Positions 61,570 to 64,000 of a DNA stretch of 64,000 bases are shown here, piece after piece. Below the pieces are notes generated by a model. The model was not told where the DNA came from. It did no database searches and saw only the letters and a program-made list of their open reading frames with translations. Positions within the stretch are counted from its first letter, which is position 1, and each line of letters opens with the position of its first letter. A program made the translations under genes and the position numbers. The DNA comes from Cinclus cinclus (Eukaryota > Chordata > Aves > Passeriformes > Cinclidae), in contig NC_085046.1 in NCBI RefSeq assembly GCF_963662255.1, forward strand, positions 50,855,797 to 50,919,796, written 5' to 3'.

Positions 61570-64000
61570 GTGCTTATTATGTTGTAGGACATATTCTGCG
61601 TGGAAATCTTTGGAAAGATTTGTGCTAGAAGAGTAGTATTTTTTTTTTCCATTCTACTGACAGTAAAACAATAAATCACAAATTTAATCTACTCTCCCCT
61701 GGTAAATTTAACATACTCCTTTAGACTTTTGGCTCTATTTTTCTTACACATCTAGGCATATGTATACGTCTAGCAGAGATGCACCATATTTGTGAGGGCA
61801 AGGTTGCTGGACCTTTCCTCTCTTTACTGCTAAGAAAGCAAATAAAATATCAGAAAAGGGAATTAAAGTGACTATGAATGTGCACATTTATCCTGTCTAT
61901 GGTATTTAATAAAACTTTCCCCAGACATATAATTTTTTCCACCACCAGATGAGCACTTAATGTATTTTGCTCATACTGTCTACAAAAGATTTCTCAAACA
62001 TTGAATCTTACCAACCTGATGTAGTGTAATGACATTCTGTAATGACAACTGTAATTTTTAAAAGTATTTTAAAACAATTCTTATATTTAAAGATTAACTA
62101 AATATCCTATCCAGATCATCTCTGTAATGTACTACGAGATTAATCTATGTTCTCAGTCCTCTTGGAGCTGTTTCATCTGTAGTTTTTGGCAATTACTTCT
62201 ATATAGCACCTGCTGGTACTTTAGAGTAAGGAGCATTTGTTCTGTACAAATACAAACATAAACTGTGATGCAGTCTGATTTCATGCAGTTCAGTGCACTA
62301 CAGTGGTATATGCATCAACACTCAAATCAAAATGACCCATGGCAGTAAGCGCCACAAAATTGTCCAGAATTATATGCAGTAAGTAAGAAAATGAAATTGT
62401 ACCCATTATTGTTTTACAGATGCCTTGATTAAAAAAAAAAAATCCCAGAGACTTCCAAGAATCACTGCATTACCCAGTGTACAGTGTTTGACACCTTAGT
62501 GCCTGATGTTGTTTCATTACCCTCAAGGTGGCAATAACATCTTTTGTCTTCCTTATCTTTGATATTAATAATAGAGAACCTGTATCACCAAGAGTTTAAA
62601 GATGACTCTCTGAAAGGGTTTGTGATGTTTTGTCTGTTAACTGTATTTTAGAGAATAGTCCTTTTCTGACACAGCTGCTTAGATCAGCAGCACTGAGATT
62701 GGTATAGCCATGAACAAAGTTATATGTTGGAGTCTTTCTTTGCATCTCAAATCACAACTTCTTGCCAGCAGTTTAGAAGTAAAACGGGTATGTATTTGAC
62801 ACAAGCTTTTTCAGCTATATCATCCATTTTTCTATTTTAGTGTTCCTGAAGCTGACAGGATGTCCAAACTCCTCACTATGCAGCACTGCCATTTCTAGTG
62901 TAAGACATAAAAAAAAAAAACTATGGGAAATTTGAATTGAAAGTGTTTTCATCAACTTTCATTTTGGAAATCAAAAAAAACTAAATCAAATTGCAGCTAC
63001 CTCAAATAAATAGTTCACTGAGTGGAACAATTCAATTTAAATAATCTGATCTGAAGAGTATTTAGAAATCGTTATTACTTTCCATAATCATCAGTGCCCT
63101 TTTAATAGCAATTCGTGGCTTAGCAATCACTTTCAGGTTCTCTTCTATTAAAGAAATGACACTGTGAAAGTCCTAAGTGGTCCTAATTGAGTTCTTAAAT
63201 TAACATCCACAGTTAAAATGTCCAGAAAATTATGTACCTTTGCTTAAAACACAAGTGGGCTTCTGAGAGTGGGGGAGATTTTATTTATTTATTTATTTAA
63301 ATTAGTGTCCTCATTTTCTTCCTACTTTTCTTTGCATATTTGTCTAACAGGACTCAGATGTGCCACTTCTGTCTTTTCCACCAGTTCCTACAGGAACATC
63401 ATTCTGGACTCAAATATTATATAGAAGTGCACACCTGAGCCCTGTAATTAAAACACAGTTACTCTTTCACTGATGATTTGTCTGGTCTATTAGAATCCAG
63501 CTCAAACGTTTAGAATACTATTCCATGAGCACAGCTATCAGGAGTTAGGAATATAATGAATCTCTTTCCACTATAAAATTATGATCCTGAGCAGAAAAGG
63601 ACTTCAACTTTTTATTATTTTCATCAATTCTTGTCCAAAATTATAATTTCAACAGTCAAATTTCAAACCAATTTCATTTGAAAATTCACAACACTTTCAA
63701 CACTAATGTTTAATTACATAATAATTAAAATTAACTGAACCTGAAACTAAGATCTAAAAACTTAACGTTTCTAAATAAAACTAAAAGTTTATGGTCCAAA
63801 GTGAGCTATTTAGGACAGCTGCATATTCTAATATTGTTCTGCTTGTTAGTTTTGGGACTAGAACTACATTACTCCATCCACAGAATAGACATAAGAAGGA
63901 AGAAGGTGCTGCAATTCTCAGGTTAGCACTACAAGGTAGGTCAGGTTTATCATCATCATTATTTAGTCTGAAACCTTCCACACATATCCCAACACAAGCA
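61570..64000. other. AT-rich non-coding stretch to window end
   Basis: No gene or dispersed element recognised. It contains poly(A) patches near 62429 and 62909 and a TTTA repeat at 63279-63300. No frame exceeds about 66 codons. Confidence 0.55.
63279..63300. repeat. (TTTA)n short tandem repeat
   Basis: About five TTTA/ATTT units after GGGGGAGA. Confidence 0.9.

Overview
The window looks like non-coding DNA from a bird, most likely a songbird. The main reason is its interspersed repeats: CR1-family LINE fragments, many of them 5'-truncated, and several avian-type endogenous retrovirus LTRs, including a family whose 3' part (TGTC[C/T]TGGTTTGAAAGACAGG read from the outer end) I associate with passerines. 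The rest is AT-rich, with many short homopolymers and microsatellites, and every open reading frame is short. I found no host protein-coding exon, no tRNA, rRNA or snRNA gene, and no CRISPR or bacterial feature. The window is best read as part of a gene desert or a very large intron. Family names come from recall of repeat consensus sequences, because no database search could be run.

Layout. 1-15.6 kb: mostly unique AT-rich DNA with a CR1 fragment at about 1.0-1.4 kb and an old, diverged CR1 remnant near 11.7-12.0 kb. 15.6-21.3 kb: two solo LTRs of one family (called family A here) in inverted orientation, 15630-16332 (minus) and 20575-21276 (plus); the first is flanked by a perfect 5-bp target duplication. 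21.3-40 kb: unique DNA with a 200-bp GAAA/GAAAA tract (27.5 kb), a truncated LTR of a second family (family B, 31.8-32.1 kb), a TG/TACG microsatellite (32.55 kb), a CR1 3' tail (34.3 kb), an 18-bp palindrome (34.94 kb) and a poly(A) run (37.2 kb). 40-46.7 kb is the densest transposon cluster: a roughly 1.2-kb LTR (family C), a long CR1 with a decayed reverse transcriptase domain, a larger LTR sharing only its R-U5-like end with family A and carrying a (GGGCA)n array, and a full-length family B LTR. 46.7-59.6 kb: unique DNA, a 250-bp CCTTT/CCCTTT tract (48.3 kb) and an antisense CR1 (56.4-57.3 kb) interrupted by a 70-bp LTR-like insert. 59.6-61.6 kb: a third complete family A solo LTR, followed within 160 bp by a probable 1.07-kb family C-like LTR. 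The remainder to 64 kb has no recognisable element.

Functionally there is no operon or pathway. What can be read is a history of retrotransposon insertion, solo-LTR formation and simple-repeat growth. No convincing new biological system was found. The observations most worth checking are the three closely similar family A LTRs, the hybrid LTR at 43.3-44.2 kb with its G-quadruplex-prone array, the LTR-like insert inside the 57-kb CR1, and the two long polypurine/polypyrimidine tracts.
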